Positions 15,997-26,086 are shown, counted from the first letter of the stretch. The stretch: 64,000 bases of DNA from Halomonas gemina (GCF_023554995.1 NZ_JAMJPK010000005.1:308279-372278); one strand, 5' to 3'. Notes: generated from the sequence alone by a model not told the origin. Program-made: numbers and translations.

Positions 15997-18900
15997 ATGG
16001 CCCTGATTGACGAGATCCGCCGTAAGAACCCCTCCCTCAATGACCGCAGCGACGACGAGATTAAGTCGATCCTGCGCCAGTCGCCCGAATTTCAGTATTT
16101 CAACGATGCCGAGTTCGACGCCTACGTCAGCGGTGAGCCCCAGCGCGAGCACTCCGAGGGCACCCCCGGCTTCACTGGCGGCCTGGCTGCCGGCATCGAC
16201 CAGGTGCAGGGCATGGGCGGCGGCCTGCTGATGGCCGCCGGCGAGGCGATGGAATCCGAGGGCATCCTTAACGCCGGCCGCGACATCTACCAGCGCAACA
16301 TGGATGAGGCCGCCGAGAACGACTTGGGCTTCGGCTTCACGGACATTCGCGGGCCGGGTGATGCCTGGAACTGGGCGCGCTACACCGCCGGCAACCTGCT
16401 GCCGATGATGGCCGCCTCCGTGGCTGGCGGCGGGGCCGGGGGGATCGTCGCCGGGCAGGGTGCCAAGATGCTCGCCGGAGCGGCCGCCAAACAGGCCGCC
16501 GTGCGCGGGGGCCAGGCACTGGGCGCCATGGCCGCCTCCACCGGCATGGAAACCGGCGCCATGATGGGCGAGACGGAAGACCTCGATGTCTCCCTGGCCC
16601 ACGGCGTGCTGGCCGGCTCTTTGGATGCCATCACCCCGGTCCGCCTGCTGCGTCGCGCCGGCGCCCACAAGCTGGCCGACAAGGCCGCCGAGGAAATCAG
16701 CGAAGGCGTGATGCGCGACCTGCGCCGCCAGGCCGGACGCACCACCGGCCGGGCGATGCGCGGTGGCTCGCTGACCAACCTGATCGGTGAGGCCAGCACA
16801 GAGTTCTTGCAGGGGCTGATCAACCAGCACGCCAACTATTGGGTCGAGAACAACGGCGAGTCGCTGCTGGCCAACCCGGGCGACGTGGACATCACGGCGA
16901 TGATCGATGAGGCCGCCGCCGGTGGCCTGATGGGTGGCCTCGCCGGCGCCCCGGCCGGGATCAGCGAGCGCAACCAGGCAAAGACCCAGGTCGCACGCAT
17001 CGAGCAGGCCCGCGAGCAGACCGAGGCCCAGGGCGGCGATGCCCTGGACCAGACCATGGCCGGGCAGCAGGCCGAGCAGGGCGCCAAGGCCAACGCTGAG
17101 CCGGTGGATCCCCAGGTGGCGGCCCACGTAGGCAACCGCATCCAGCTGGCCATGGGTGAGCTGGACGACCTGCAGAACCTGGCCAAGGGTGCGAGCTACC
17201 AGGGCCAGGTCCGGCTGACCAACATCAAGCGCATGATCGACCGCGCCGAGCAGGCTGTTGAGGATGGCAACATCGCCCAGGCCGAACGCCTGGTCGGGCG
17301 TGCTGAAACCATCGCCGCCAACCTGCGCGGAGCCCTGTTTCGCGAGGGCAGCGCCGAGCGCCCCGCGCGCCGCGAGGGCGAGGTCGTGGACGGCGACGAG
17401 GGCCAGGCCCAGGACGGCGTGGCCGGGCTGATCGGTCAGGATGGGCGGCGCCTGCCACCGGGTGACCCCAGCACTATCTTTGCCGGCGGCCCGACCGCCG
17501 ACCAGACCCAGTACGACCCCCAGGCGCGCAACGTGCGCCGCGACGAGGGGCTGGCGGCCCAGCGGCAAGGCAGCGAGCGGCTGCGCGAGCAAATCGCCGG
17601 ACAACGTCCGCAGATTCCTGACCAAGGCATCGTCTACGGCCAGGGGCCGACCGCGCGCCGCGGCAACGCCAATACCGGGCTGGACCAGCCGGTGGCCGAT
17701 CCGCGCTTCACCGACACCGGCGCGCGCGAGGAGGTCGAGGCCACTCGAGCCCGCCAGCAGCAGAGCGCTGAAGACGTCGCGCGTATCGCTCGCACCCGGG
17801 GCCGCGGTGAGACCGCCTACCTGCCCGACAACACCCCCATCCGCACCCGCTTCCGGGTGATGGATGCCGCCGAGTTGCGCCCCTCCAACACGCCCGACGG
17901 CCGCATCAATCCCGACTACCCCCAAGAGCTCCAGCCCCGCGACCGCACCAACGCCAACAGCCAGGTGCAGGTGCGCAACATCGCCGCACGCCTGAACCCC
18001 GAACGCCTGGGCTCCAGTCGAGACGCCGGTACCGGGGCGCCGATCATCGGCAATGATGGCGTGGTGGAGTCTGGCAATGGCCGCGCCATGGCCATCGCTC
18101 AGGCGTACCAACAGGGTGGCCCCCAGGCCCGCGCCTATCGTGACGCTGTGCGTCGCCAGGCCCAGGAGCAGGGCATCGATCCCGCGGCCCTGGATGAGAT
18201 GGAGCGCCCGGTGCTGGTACGTGAGCGCGTGAGCAACATCGATCGGGCCGACTTTGCTCGCCGCGCCAACGAAAGCCAGGTGGCCGGCATGACCGCCTAC
18301 GAGCAGGCTCAGGCGGATGCCGACAGCCTCACCGCCGACGACCTGCAGGCATGGGCACCGGACCAGTCTGGTGACCCGCTGGCGGCCAGCAACCGCAGCT
18401 TCCAGCGCGCCTTCGTCCAGCGCTTGGGCAACAACGAGGCCGCGCGCTATACCACCCGCGACGGTCAGGCCAGTCCCGAGCTTGGTCAGCGCATGCAGCG
18501 TGCCGTGTTCGCCAAGGCTTACCAGGACGCCGACATGGTGGAGATGGCCACCGAGCAGGGCGATCAGATGCGCAACCTGACCGCCGCGCTCCAGGTTGCC
18601 GCGCCGGACCTTGCCATCGCCCGCGAGACCGGCAGTCGGGAGGCGCTCGACGCCATCGGCAGCGTCAACGACGCTGCCCGGCTGGTGCGCCGCGCCCGCC
18701 AGGACGGTATCAGCGTGCGCGAGCTCACCCGACAAACCGATGCCTTCAGCGAACCGGTGCCTGAGACCACCGCGCTACTGGCCGTGGCCCTTCACACCAA
18801 CCTGCGCAGCCGCCGGGCACTCACTGAGGCCATGCGCTACATTGGGCAGGCAGTCCGCACCCGGGCAGAGAGCGAGCGCAACGGCGCCCTCTTCGAGGAC

Positions 18901-21900
18901 ACCACCACCAACGAGGACGTCATCAATGCCGCGTTCCAAGCAGAAGATCCGTCTCAGCGTTCCGGACAACGATCACCTGAAGGGGCTGTTCAGCCAGGCA
19001 CTCAGCGAGGCGAACGACAGCCTGCCGAAGGGCGACAAGCTGAAGCTTCCCCAGGGTCTCAAGCAGGGCAGCAAGCCGACGCGCTGAGGGGCGAGCCGCT
19101 CGACGACGAGTGGACCGCCTTCTCCGAGGCTTCCGGAACCCGCGGCATCCCGCGCGCCGAGATGCCGCAGATCAAGGCCGAGCACCGTGGCGCCCTGGCC
19201 AATTTCCTGTCAGCTCGAGGCATCGATAGCGCCGAGGCTACGGTGCCCGCGCTTTCCCTACGCCCGACCCAGCGAGAATTCTCCGAAGATCGTGTCCAGG
19301 CGGCCAAGGACCGCGAGGGCGGCGACCGTGCCATTCTCGTGTCCGCCGATGGCCATGTGGTGGACGGCCACCACCAGTGGCTGGCCAGGGCCGACCAGGG
19401 CGACGACGTCCGTGTCATCCAGCTGGATGCGCCTATCGAGGAGGTGCTCGATGCGGCGCGTGAGTTTCCCAGCAGCGAAGTCGATGACGACGCGCCTCTG
19501 CTCGCCACCTACGACGAGCAGGAACTGGCCGACCGCGACCAGTCTCAGCAGCAGGCCGAACAGGCCGAGGCCGACCGCCGCCGCCAGGAAGAGCAGCGCG
19601 CCAAGGCTGACACTGAGGCCGACGACTTCCGCCTTTCCGGGAGCGACCGCCAAGCCGATGTGATGGCGGCCGGCGGTCAGCAAGACCTGATGGGCGCTCA
19701 GCCGCAACGTGGCGATGACGCGAATACAACGCCCGGAGATGTCGAAGAATCCGCCGACAACCAACAGGATGCCAAGCTCCAGTACCGTGCCAACGGTGCG
19801 CCGTTTGCCACCGAACGCAGCGCCCTGGCCAGCGACGCCGCGCGCGGTGCGCGCCGTCAGGGGCGCCAGGTGGAAGCCGTGGCGGTAGCGGGCGGCTTCG
19901 CCCTGCGTGTGGAGCGCGAGGCCGACATGATCGGCCGTCAGCGCGACACCATCCTCCAGATGATGCGAGCCACGGGGCGCCGCTACCCGAACCGTTACTA
20001 CACCGTCGCGGTGCAGCAGGGCAATGTCGGCCAGCAGTTCCGCGAGGCCTTCGGCAACGCCGGCAACTTCGCCGAGATCCGCGACCGCGCCGGACTGACC
20101 ACCGACGACATGCGCGCTGCGTTTTCGAAGGGTCAGGCAGAGGCGCAAGATAGTGCTCAGAAACCGCGGTCCGACGCCGAGACTGAGCAGCAAGGTGCGC
20201 AAGCCGGCGCTGCAGAGAGTTCGCAGAATGACGCAGAAAGCCAGCCCCAGCCACGACAGGCGCGGCGTCGCTCCCGGGATCAGCAGGACGAGCGTATCGA
20301 TGACTTCGGCGAGCGCATCGAAGGCGCCCGCAAGGACCAGGTCAACCAGGTGATGACAGGCCTCGATACCGAGGTCACGCAGTCCACCACCCTCTCCGAG
20401 GCCTTCCCGGCGCCCAACTACTCCAAGCTGGTGGAGGAGGGCGTCGATCCGCGCGCCGCGGCTTTTGTGGCGGTGATCCGCAACAGCATCCCGGCCAAGC
20501 CGCGCAAGTCGCTACGCCTGCGCATGTGGATGCGTGACGTGGAGCAGGCCCAGAGTCTGGCGCGCATGCTGCTAGACGGCTCGCGCACCTTCGATGACTT
20601 CCTGGCCGAGACGCAGACCCCGCGCGGCCGGCAGATGTACGAGAAGGTGGAGGGTGCGCTGCGAACCGCTGAGCTGATCGCCCCGCTGAAGCCCAGCCTC
20701 TACAGCAAGGCGGCCAAGTGGCGCGTGGATGCCGGCGCCGGCTACAGCCTGTACGACGGCCAGCAGATGGACCCCAACCAGACCGTCTATGTGCTGCGTG
20801 ATGATCGCAATCGGCGCACCGGGGTGTGGTCCACCGATTTCGACGAGATCCGCGACAAGGCGGCCAACGTCATCACCAGTGCGGTGCAGAAGGACGACAG
20901 CAAGCCTAAGAGCCGCCAGACGCCGATCAACGCCTACCGCAACACCCGGACCGGCGAACGTTTCATTGCCTTCCAGGTGGGAAGCCGCAAGATCCGGCTG
21001 GTGGGTGGCTTCGAGTCCGCCTCCGCCGCGGCCGACTACATCACCGAGCACCGCGACCAGCTGCAGCAGCAGATCGACGCCATGCGCGCCGGCCCGCGCA
21101 TGCGTAGCGACAGCAATGCGCCGCGAGAAGGCGTGGAGCTGCGCGAGGGCGACGTGACGCCGGACGACTTCCAGGCCGCCTTCGGCTTCCGCGGGGTGCA
21201 GTTCGGCAACTACGTCGAGGGGCAGCGCCGTCAGGCCGACCTCAACCGCGCCTATGACGCGCTGATGGACCTGGCCACCATGATGGGTGTGCCGCCCAAG
21301 GCGATGTCGCTGGATGGCACCCTGGGTCTGGCCTTCGGCGCCCGAGGCAAGGGAGGGCGCCGCTCGGCTGCCGCGCACTACGAGCCCGGCCAGGTGGTGA
21401 TCAACCTGACCAAGAGCGCCGGTCCCGGCAGCCTGGCCCATGAATGGTTCCACGCCCTGGACAACTACATCCCCCATGAGCGCACCGGGCAGGCGACCTA
21501 CCAGACGGACCTGACGACACAAGGCGCCGCCCGCGCCGAGCTGGCCGAGCGCTGGCGGGAGATGCGCCAGGCGCTCAAGGACAGCGGCTTCGAGGCGCGC
21601 TCCAAGGAGTTCGACGAGCCTCGCTCCAAGCCCTACTACGGCACGCCCATCGAGATGGCGGCCCGGGCCTTTGAGCGCTACACCAAGGACAAGCTCGACG
21701 CCCAGGGCATCCGCAACGACTACCTGGTCAACATCGCCTCCGACCCCGAGGGGCCTTACCCCAACGCGGATGAAGCCCCGGCGATCAACGCCGCCTTTGA
21801 CCGCATGATGGGCACCCTGGAGCACCGCGAGACAGCGCGCGGCGTGGAGCTTTACTCGCTCAACCCGGACAGCGAAGCGCTGAAACCCGCCCCGCGCGCC

Positions 21901-24900
21901 GAGGACATCGCCTCCGCCCTGGAGGGGGTCGAGGAGCTGGCCGATGCCACGGTCATCCAGTCCGTCCGCGAACTGCCACCCCAGGCCTTGCTGGGCATGG
22001 CGATCCGTGGCGTGAACCCCGCCGACGTGCGCGGCATGTACATCGACGGCGAGCTCTACGTGATCGCCGACAACGCAGAGAGCGTGCAGGAGGGCGTGCG
22101 CACCGCCATCCACGAGGCCGTGGGTCACAAGGGCATGCGTGCTGTGCTGGGGAGTGACCTCGAGCGCGTGATGCTGTCGCTGTTCCGTGGCCTGCCCAAC
22201 AGCAAGGAGGGCCGCCAGGCGCTCGCCGACGTGCGCCGCGACTATCCCTTCCTCGACCCGTCGAAGCGTGAGGACCGGATTACCATCGGCGAGGAGATGG
22301 TCGCCCACCTGCTGGAGAAGGGGCACCGGCCCAAGGCCTGGCAGCGTGCCGTGGCGAAGATCCGCGAGCTGCTGCGTCGGCTGTTTCCCTCCATCGGCTG
22401 GACCCACACCGACGCCCTGGCCCTGGGCGAGAAGAGCCGGGAGTACCTGCGCAAGCAGAAGGCCGAACGCCAGGGCGATACCGGCGAGCTCTACAGCCTG
22501 CGTGGCAAGGAGCGCGTCGCCTTCGAGAGCCAATTCGACGACTTCAGCGATGCCGACCGGGCCGCGGCCCTCAAGATTGGCCAGCCCACGATGTTCCGCA
22601 GCGCCTGGCAGTGGTGGAAGGAGAAGACTGACCGCTGGCAGACCAAGGTGCGCCAGGGCGTGGTCGATCAATACGGCTCGCTGCAGGAGCTCGACCGCGC
22701 GCTCTATGGCGACGAGGCATTGACGGAGCACATTACCCAGTCGGCCTGGGTCAAGGCGCGCATGTCGAAGTCTGCCAACGGCGTGACCGAGGTGTTGCTG
22801 AAGGACAGCCGCATCGAGTGGAACGAGAGGGAGCAGGTCTTCCAGCCCAAGGATGACGACAGCATGGGGCTGGGCGCCGTGCTCAACCAGCTGGGCGATA
22901 GCGCGGAGATCCACCGCTTCCTCGGCTGGATCGCCGGCAACCGTGCCGACAAGCTGCGCGCCGAAGGCCGCGAGAACCTGTTCGATGATGCCGACATCGA
23001 CGCCATGAAGGCATGGGATCGTGGCAACCTGGAAGATGGCCGCAGCCGCCGCGACACCTACGATCGAGTGTTCAAGGAGTTCCAGCAGTACCGCGATGAC
23101 GTGCTGGCCGCAGGCGAGGCGCTGGGCGTGATCAGCCCCGAGCAACGCGCAGCCTGGCGCGACGAGTTCTATGTTCCGTTCTACCGGCTCAGCGAGGAGA
23201 AGGGCTTCGAGGCCGGGCAGCTGGCCACCAGTGGGCTCTCACGCCAGCAGGCGGTGAAGAAGCTCAAGGGCGGCACCGCCAACCTGAACAACCTGCTCGA
23301 GAACACGATGATGAATTTCCACCACATCATCGATGCCGGCCTCAAGAATAACGCGGCCCGCCAGGCCATCGACAACGCCCAGCAGCTCGGTGTGACCCGC
23401 CGGGTTCCGGAGAGTGGCCGCAATACTGCCACCAGCACCTTCGTCATGGAGGGCGGCCAGAAGGTCTTCTACGAGGTGGATGACCCGATGGTCTATAACG
23501 CCATCACGGCGCTGGGCCACAACGGCATGAACAGCACCCTGATGAAGGCGCTGCGCGGCTTCAAACGGATATTCACCAACACGGTGACGGTGACGCCGCA
23601 GTACATCCTCGCCAACCTGATGCGCGACAGCATCCAGGCGCCGGCTACCAGCGACATCTCCAAGAACGTGCTGGGCAACATTTTGGTGGGTAGCGAGACG
23701 CTGCGCGACAAGAAGATGAAGGCGCGCATGCTGGCCTCGGGCGCCAACTTCAGCTTCGGTCACCTCTACGGCACCGGCAACAGCGACGAACTACGCTCTG
23801 GCATGACCCGCAACATGCGCGACGCGGGCCTGGCGCGCTCACCGGGCAGCACCATCATGCTGGGCGTAGGCAATGCCGCCTCCGTTATCCGCCAGGGCTG
23901 GGCGAAGTGGAACGATGTGAACAACCACTTCGAGAACGTCAACCGAGCCGCCATCTACCGCCAGGGTGCTACCGAGGGCAACCAGCTCCGCGCCTCTTTC
24001 GAGGCCCGCGACCTGATGGACTTCAGCTCTCACGGCGCATGGCCGGCGACTCGCGTATTGATCGATATCATCCCGTTCCTCAACGCCAGGATTCAGGGCC
24101 TCGACAAGATCTATCGCAGCGGCGTGAAGCCGGGCGGCAGCGTGATCATCGACGCCCTGCGCGGCAAGACACCCAACGCCACTGACAAGCAGCTGGCGGG
24201 GCGCTTCTGGGCGGTGACCGGGGCGGTCTCGCTGGCGATGCTTGCGCTCTATCTCGAGAATCACGACGAGGAGTGGTACGAGGAGCTCGAGGAGTGGGAG
24301 AAGGATACCTACACCCACTTCAACGTCGGCGACGCGCTGATCCGCATCCCCAACCCCTTCGAGGTGGGCGCCATAGGCACCATGATGGTCCGCACCGCCG
24401 AGCAGTTCATTGATGACGAGGCGACCGGCGAGCTGTTCGCCCAGCGCATGGGGCACATGATCACTCAGACGTTCGCTGTCGGCATGCCCCAGGCGATGCA
24501 GCCGGCTCTGGACGTGTATGCCAACAAGGACAGCTTCACCAATCGCCCCATCGAAAACATGGGCATGCAGAATCTGTCGCCTGAGCTCCGCAAGCGCTAC
24601 AACACGACCGCCGTGGCCACCGGTATCAGCCAGGTGCTGAACAAGACCGTGGGCGCCATCGGCAATCCCGAGACGAACCCCCTGGCGCTCTCCCCGGTGC
24701 AGGTAGATCACCTGATCGGCGGCTACCTGGGGCAGGTGGGCGCCTGGGGGGCTGGCATGGCCGATACTGTGTGGCGCAGCGCCAACGGCCACGACGCCCC
24801 GTCACGCCGCTGGTATGAGTACAACCCACTGCGCCGTTTCTACCGAAACCTGGGCGACACCGACCCCTATACCAAGTACGGGACCGTATTCTACGAGGGA

Positions 24901-25194
24901 TTGACGGAGACCCGGCGTGCCTACTCGGACGTGAAGGAGCTGCGCGAGCTCGGCCACTGGGAGGAGGCCAAGGAGCGTTTCGAGGAGACGCGCAACCTGC
25001 AGGCGCTGCGCCTGGGCCTCAACCGCGCCCAGCGTCAACTGTCGAAGTACAACAAGCAGATCGACATGATTCGGCGGTCAAACGTCGGCGGCGACCTGAA
25101 GCGTCAGAGGATCGATCGAATTCAGGAGAAGAAGCGCATCATCCAGCGCACCTGGGGGGAGCAACTGCAACGGGCGAAGGCTAGCGAGCGCTGA
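15997..25194 (+). CDS. Giant polyvalent protein: ParB-like domains, two zinc-protease motifs, LPD38-type C-terminus
   Basis: A 3,065-residue protein of the class injected with phage DNA to counter host defence (DarB/DdrB-like polyvalent proteins). Visible order: hydrophobic Gly/Ala segment about 130-180; a DdrB-like ParB-superfamily domain about 615-970 (VRNIAARLNPERLGSS, VVESGNGRAMAIAQAY); a second ParB-like fold about 1050-1150 with VSADGHVVDGHHQWLA; a conserved block about 1720-1830 ending in the zinc motif HEWFH (first His near residue 1815); a second protease-like motif HEAVGH near 2039 followed by IGEEMVAHLLE; and an LPD38-type region about 2430-2970 with IIPFLNARIQGLDKIYR. Gln/Ala/Glu-rich linkers separate the domains. 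A separate short frame is nested at 18926-19087. Domain names are from memory of the families and individual boundaries are approximate. Confidence 0.85.
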   Translation: MALIDEIRRKNPSLNDRSDDEIKSILRQSPEFQYFNDAEFDAYVSGEPQREHSEGTPGFTGGLAAGIDQVQGMGGGLLMAAGEAMESEGILNAGRDIYQRNMDEAAENDLGFGFTDIRGPGDAWNWARYTAGNLLPMMAASVAGGGAGGIVAGQGAKMLAGAAAKQAAVRGGQALGAMAASTGMETGAMMGETEDLDVSLAHGVLAGSLDAITPVRLLRRAGAHKLADKAAEEISEGVMRDLRRQAGRTTGRAMRGGSLTNLIGEASTEFLQGLINQHANYWVENNGESLLANPGDVDITAMIDEAAAGGLMGGLAGAPAGISERNQAKTQVARIEQAREQTEAQGGDALDQTMAGQQAEQGAKANAEPVDPQVAAHVGNRIQLAMGELDDLQNLAKGASYQGQVRLTNIKRMIDRAEQAVEDGNIAQAERLVGRAETIAANLRGALFREGSAERPARREGEVVDGDEGQAQDGVAGLIGQDGRRLPPGDPSTIFAGGPTADQTQYDPQARNVRRDEGLAAQRQGSERLREQIAGQRPQIPDQGIVYGQGPTARRGNANTGLDQPVADPRFTDTGAREEVEATRARQQQSAEDVARIARTRGRGETAYLPDNTPIRTRFRVMDAAELRPSNTPDGRINPDYPQELQPRDRTNANSQVQVRNIAARLNPERLGSSRDAGTGAPIIGNDGVVESGNGRAMAIAQAYQQGGPQARAYRDAVRRQAQEQGIDPAALDEMERPVLVRERVSNIDRADFARRANESQVAGMTAYEQAQADADSLTADDLQAWAPDQSGDPLAASNRSFQRAFVQRLGNNEAARYTTRDGQASPELGQRMQRAVFAKAYQDADMVEMATEQGDQMRNLTAALQVAAPDLAIARETGSREALDAIGSVNDAARLVRRARQDGISVRELTRQTDAFSEPVPETTALLAVALHTNLRSRRALTEAMRYIGQAVRTRAESERNGALFEDTTTNEDVINAAFQAEDPSQRSGQRSPEGAVQPGTQRGERQPAEGRQAEASPGSQAGQQADALRGEPLDDEWTAFSEASGTRGIPRAEMPQIKAEHRGALANFLSARGIDSAEATVPALSLRPTQREFSEDRVQAAKDREGGDRAILVSADGHVVDGHHQWLARADQGDDVRVIQLDAPIEEVLDAAREFPSSEVDDDAPLLATYDEQELADRDQSQQQAEQAEADRRRQEEQRAKADTEADDFRLSGSDRQADVMAAGGQQDLMGAQPQRGDDANTTPGDVEESADNQQDAKLQYRANGAPFATERSALASDAARGARRQGRQVEAVAVAGGFALRVEREADMIGRQRDTILQMMRATGRRYPNRYYTVAVQQGNVGQQFREAFGNAGNFAEIRDRAGLTTDDMRAAFSKGQAEAQDSAQKPRSDAETEQQGAQAGAAESSQNDAESQPQPRQARRRSRDQQDERIDDFGERIEGARKDQVNQVMTGLDTEVTQSTTLSEAFPAPNYSKLVEEGVDPRAAAFVAVIRNSIPAKPRKSLRLRMWMRDVEQAQSLARMLLDGSRTFDDFLAETQTPRGRQMYEKVEGALRTAELIAPLKPSLYSKAAKWRVDAGAGYSLYDGQQMDPNQTVYVLRDDRNRRTGVWSTDFDEIRDKAANVITSAVQKDDSKPKSRQTPINAYRNTRTGERFIAFQVGSRKIRLVGGFESASAAADYITEHRDQLQQQIDAMRAGPRMRSDSNAPREGVELREGDVTPDDFQAAFGFRGVQFGNYVEGQRRQADLNRAYDALMDLATMMGVPPKAMSLDGTLGLAFGARGKGGRRSAAAHYEPGQVVINLTKSAGPGSLAHEWFHALDNYIPHERTGQATYQTDLTTQGAARAELAERWREMRQALKDSGFEARSKEFDEPRSKPYYGTPIEMAARAFERYTKDKLDAQGIRNDYLVNIASDPEGPYPNADEAPAINAAFDRMMGTLEHRETARGVELYSLNPDSEALKPAPRAEDIASALEGVEELADATVIQSVRELPPQALLGMAIRGVNPADVRGMYIDGELYVIADNAESVQEGVRTAIHEAVGHKGMRAVLGSDLERVMLSLFRGLPNSKEGRQALADVRRDYPFLDPSKREDRITIGEEMVAHLLEKGHRPKAWQRAVAKIRELLRRLFPSIGWTHTDALALGEKSREYLRKQKAERQGDTGELYSLRGKERVAFESQFDDFSDADRAAALKIGQPTMFRSAWQWWKEKTDRWQTKVRQGVVDQYGSLQELDRALYGDEALTEHITQSAWVKARMSKSANGVTEVLLKDSRIEWNEREQVFQPKDDDSMGLGAVLNQLGDSAEIHRFLGWIAGNRADKLRAEGRENLFDDADIDAMKAWDRGNLEDGRSRRDTYDRVFKEFQQYRDDVLAAGEALGVISPEQRAAWRDEFYVPFYRLSEEKGFEAGQLATSGLSRQQAVKKLKGGTANLNNLLENTMMNFHHIIDAGLKNNAARQAIDNAQQLGVTRRVPESGRNTATSTFVMEGGQKVFYEVDDPMVYNAITALGHNGMNSTLMKALRGFKRIFTNTVTVTPQYILANLMRDSIQAPATSDISKNVLGNILVGSETLRDKKMKARMLASGANFSFGHLYGTGNSDELRSGMTRNMRDAGLARSPGSTIMLGVGNAASVIRQGWAKWNDVNNHFENVNRAAIYRQGATEGNQLRASFEARDLMDFSSHGAWPATRVLIDIIPFLNARIQGLDKIYRSGVKPGGSVIIDALRGKTPNATDKQLAGRFWAVTGAVSLAMLALYLENHDEEWYEELEEWEKDTYTHFNVGDALIRIPNPFEVGAIGTMMVRTAEQFIDDEATGELFAQRMGHMITQTFAVGMPQAMQPALDVYANKDSFTNRPIENMGMQNLSPELRKRYNTTAVATGISQVLNKTVGAIGNPETNPLALSPVQVDHLIGGYLGQVGAWGAGMADTVWRSANGHDAPSRRWYEYNPLRRFYRNLGDTDPYTKYGTVFYEGLTETRRAYSDVKELRELGHWEEAKERFEETRNLQALRLGLNRAQRQLSKYNKQIDMIRRSNVGGDLKRQRIDRIQEKKRIIQRTWGEQLQRAKASER
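18926..19087 (+). CDS. Candidate nested (overlapping) gene inside the giant gene, 53 residues
   Basis: In the +1-shifted frame, ATG 18926 is preceded by GAGGA (18913-18917) at an ideal 8-base spacing, and the frame ends at TGA 19085-19087. By hand count 46 of its 53 codons end in G or C, against 22 of 54 codons in the giant frame over the same interval, whereas the giant frame is almost wholly G/C-ending on both sides. The switch falls exactly at the ATG and reverses at the TGA. The product (starts MPRSKQKIRLSVPDNDHLKG) is basic with a plausible amphipathic pattern, while the giant frame here is only a Gln/Gly/Ser linker. No family recognised. Confidence 0.55.
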   Translation: MPRSKQKIRLSVPDNDHLKGLFSQALSEANDSLPKGDKLKLPQGLKQGSKPTR

Positions 25195-25402
25195 GGCCGA
25201 TTAGCAGGATGGCGAAGAACAGCAGCGCCGGCACGTTGATCAGGATGGCAAGGGCCACGATGAACAGCGGGATGCCGGCGTAACTTACCAACAGCCACCC
25301 CCTGGCGTTCTGCCAGTGCGCCGGCATCACCGTCATGATCATGAGCCCGAAGATGGGCAGGGCGATCAGCACAGGGCCGATGTGGTCGAGAGTGAGATCC
25401 AT
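25181..25402 (-). CDS. Small integral membrane protein
   Basis: A 73-residue, very hydrophobic protein read leftward, converging on the giant gene and overlapping its 3' end by 14 bp. Two or three membrane helices are apparent (residues about 8-26 IGPVLIALPIFGLMIMTVM, and about 36-70). Start at 25402 has a poorly spaced GGGAG, so the exact start is uncertain. It could be a holin-like or superinfection-exclusion protein, but nothing in the sequence decides this. It follows two other leftward cargo genes. Confidence 0.5.
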   Translation of the reverse strand: MDLTLDHIGPVLIALPIFGLMIMTVMPAHWQNARGWLLVSYAGIPLFIVALAILINVPALLFFAILLIGLSAR

Positions 25403-25441
25403 GCTCCCATCGTAGCTGGGCGCTTAGGGGAGCGCGAGGGC

Positions 25442-26086
25442 CTAGCTATTTGGGAGATCGATATTCATTCGTTCTTCCCACTCATCTCTGGTTTCTGGCT
25501 CTGCCTTTAGCTCCTCCTCATGTTGATCGATAAGCTGTTTTACATCTTCGTTTCTTCTTTTGCTGATGATTTCTGCGGCCAGTTTATTTATGCTTTCTTC
25601 GACAGATTTTGAGAATGGCTCATTCAGGCTTCTTCCCATTGCTACTGATCTGTCGCGGTAAAAGTATATGCTCCCCAGCAAGTATGTTTCTCCTATAGAT
25701 CTGCTTGAAGTGTCTCCAATGGCAACCTCTATTGATCCAAAGCAAACAGAAGATTCAGAGCGCTTTCCAAATGCCTCAATGTAAATGCTTGCTGAGTAAG
25801 GATAATTTTCTGAAAGCTCTTCAAGGTAAACGCTGACACCGCTCTGCTCCAGCGTGAGCCTGGCTTTTTGTTTTATAGCCTCCGCGTTAGTCCAGCATCC
25901 GCCCGTCACATCATCAAATACTTCAATAGAAGCGCTGTGTATCAGTCCAAGGCTTTCGTTAGAGTTGAGAAGATTTATTTGAGCATAGGCCGGGTTAGAT
26001 AAAAACACAGCTATAGGGACTGACAGGGAAATCGCACCTATTACTCTAGTTGTTTTCTTATTAGAAAAAAACTTACCTTTCCCCAT
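25442..26086 (-). CDS. Secreted/periplasmic cargo protein, AT-rich (moron-like)
   Basis: A 214-residue protein with a clear Sec signal peptide: basic N-terminus (GKGKFFSNKKTTR), hydrophobic core (VIGAISLSVPIAVFLS) and AYA-Q cleavage site near residue 35. The mature part has two cysteines (contexts GGCWTN and SVCFGS) and an acidic helical C-terminus. Start 26086 is chosen because AAGGAG lies 5 bases upstream; the frame extends 18 codons further but without a site. The gene is far more AT-rich than its phage neighbours and lies alone on the opposite strand, typical of a late-acquired lysogenic conversion gene. No family recognised. Confidence 0.7.
   Translation of the reverse strand: MGKGKFFSNKKTTRVIGAISLSVPIAVFLSNPAYAQINLLNSNESLGLIHSASIEVFDDVTGGCWTNAEAIKQKARLTLEQSGVSVYLEELSENYPYSASIYIEAFGKRSESSVCFGSIEVAIGDTSSRSIGETYLLGSIYFYRDRSVAMGRSLNEPFSKSVEESINKLAAEIISKRRNEDVKQLIDQHEEELKAEPETRDEWEERMNIDLPNS

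Noticed and set aside
15643..18735. 1,030-codon open frame on the minus strand, antisense to the giant gene
   Set aside because: It is the antisense shadow of a high-GC gene; the sense strand has domains and a ribosome site, while the antisense product is Leu/Ala/His-rich without motifs.
20153..20353. Second possible nested frame in the giant gene
   Set aside because: Third positions are also GC-biased, but no Shine-Dalgarno precedes it and the product is a plain Arg/Ser/Pro low-complexity chain, unlike the nested frame at 18926.
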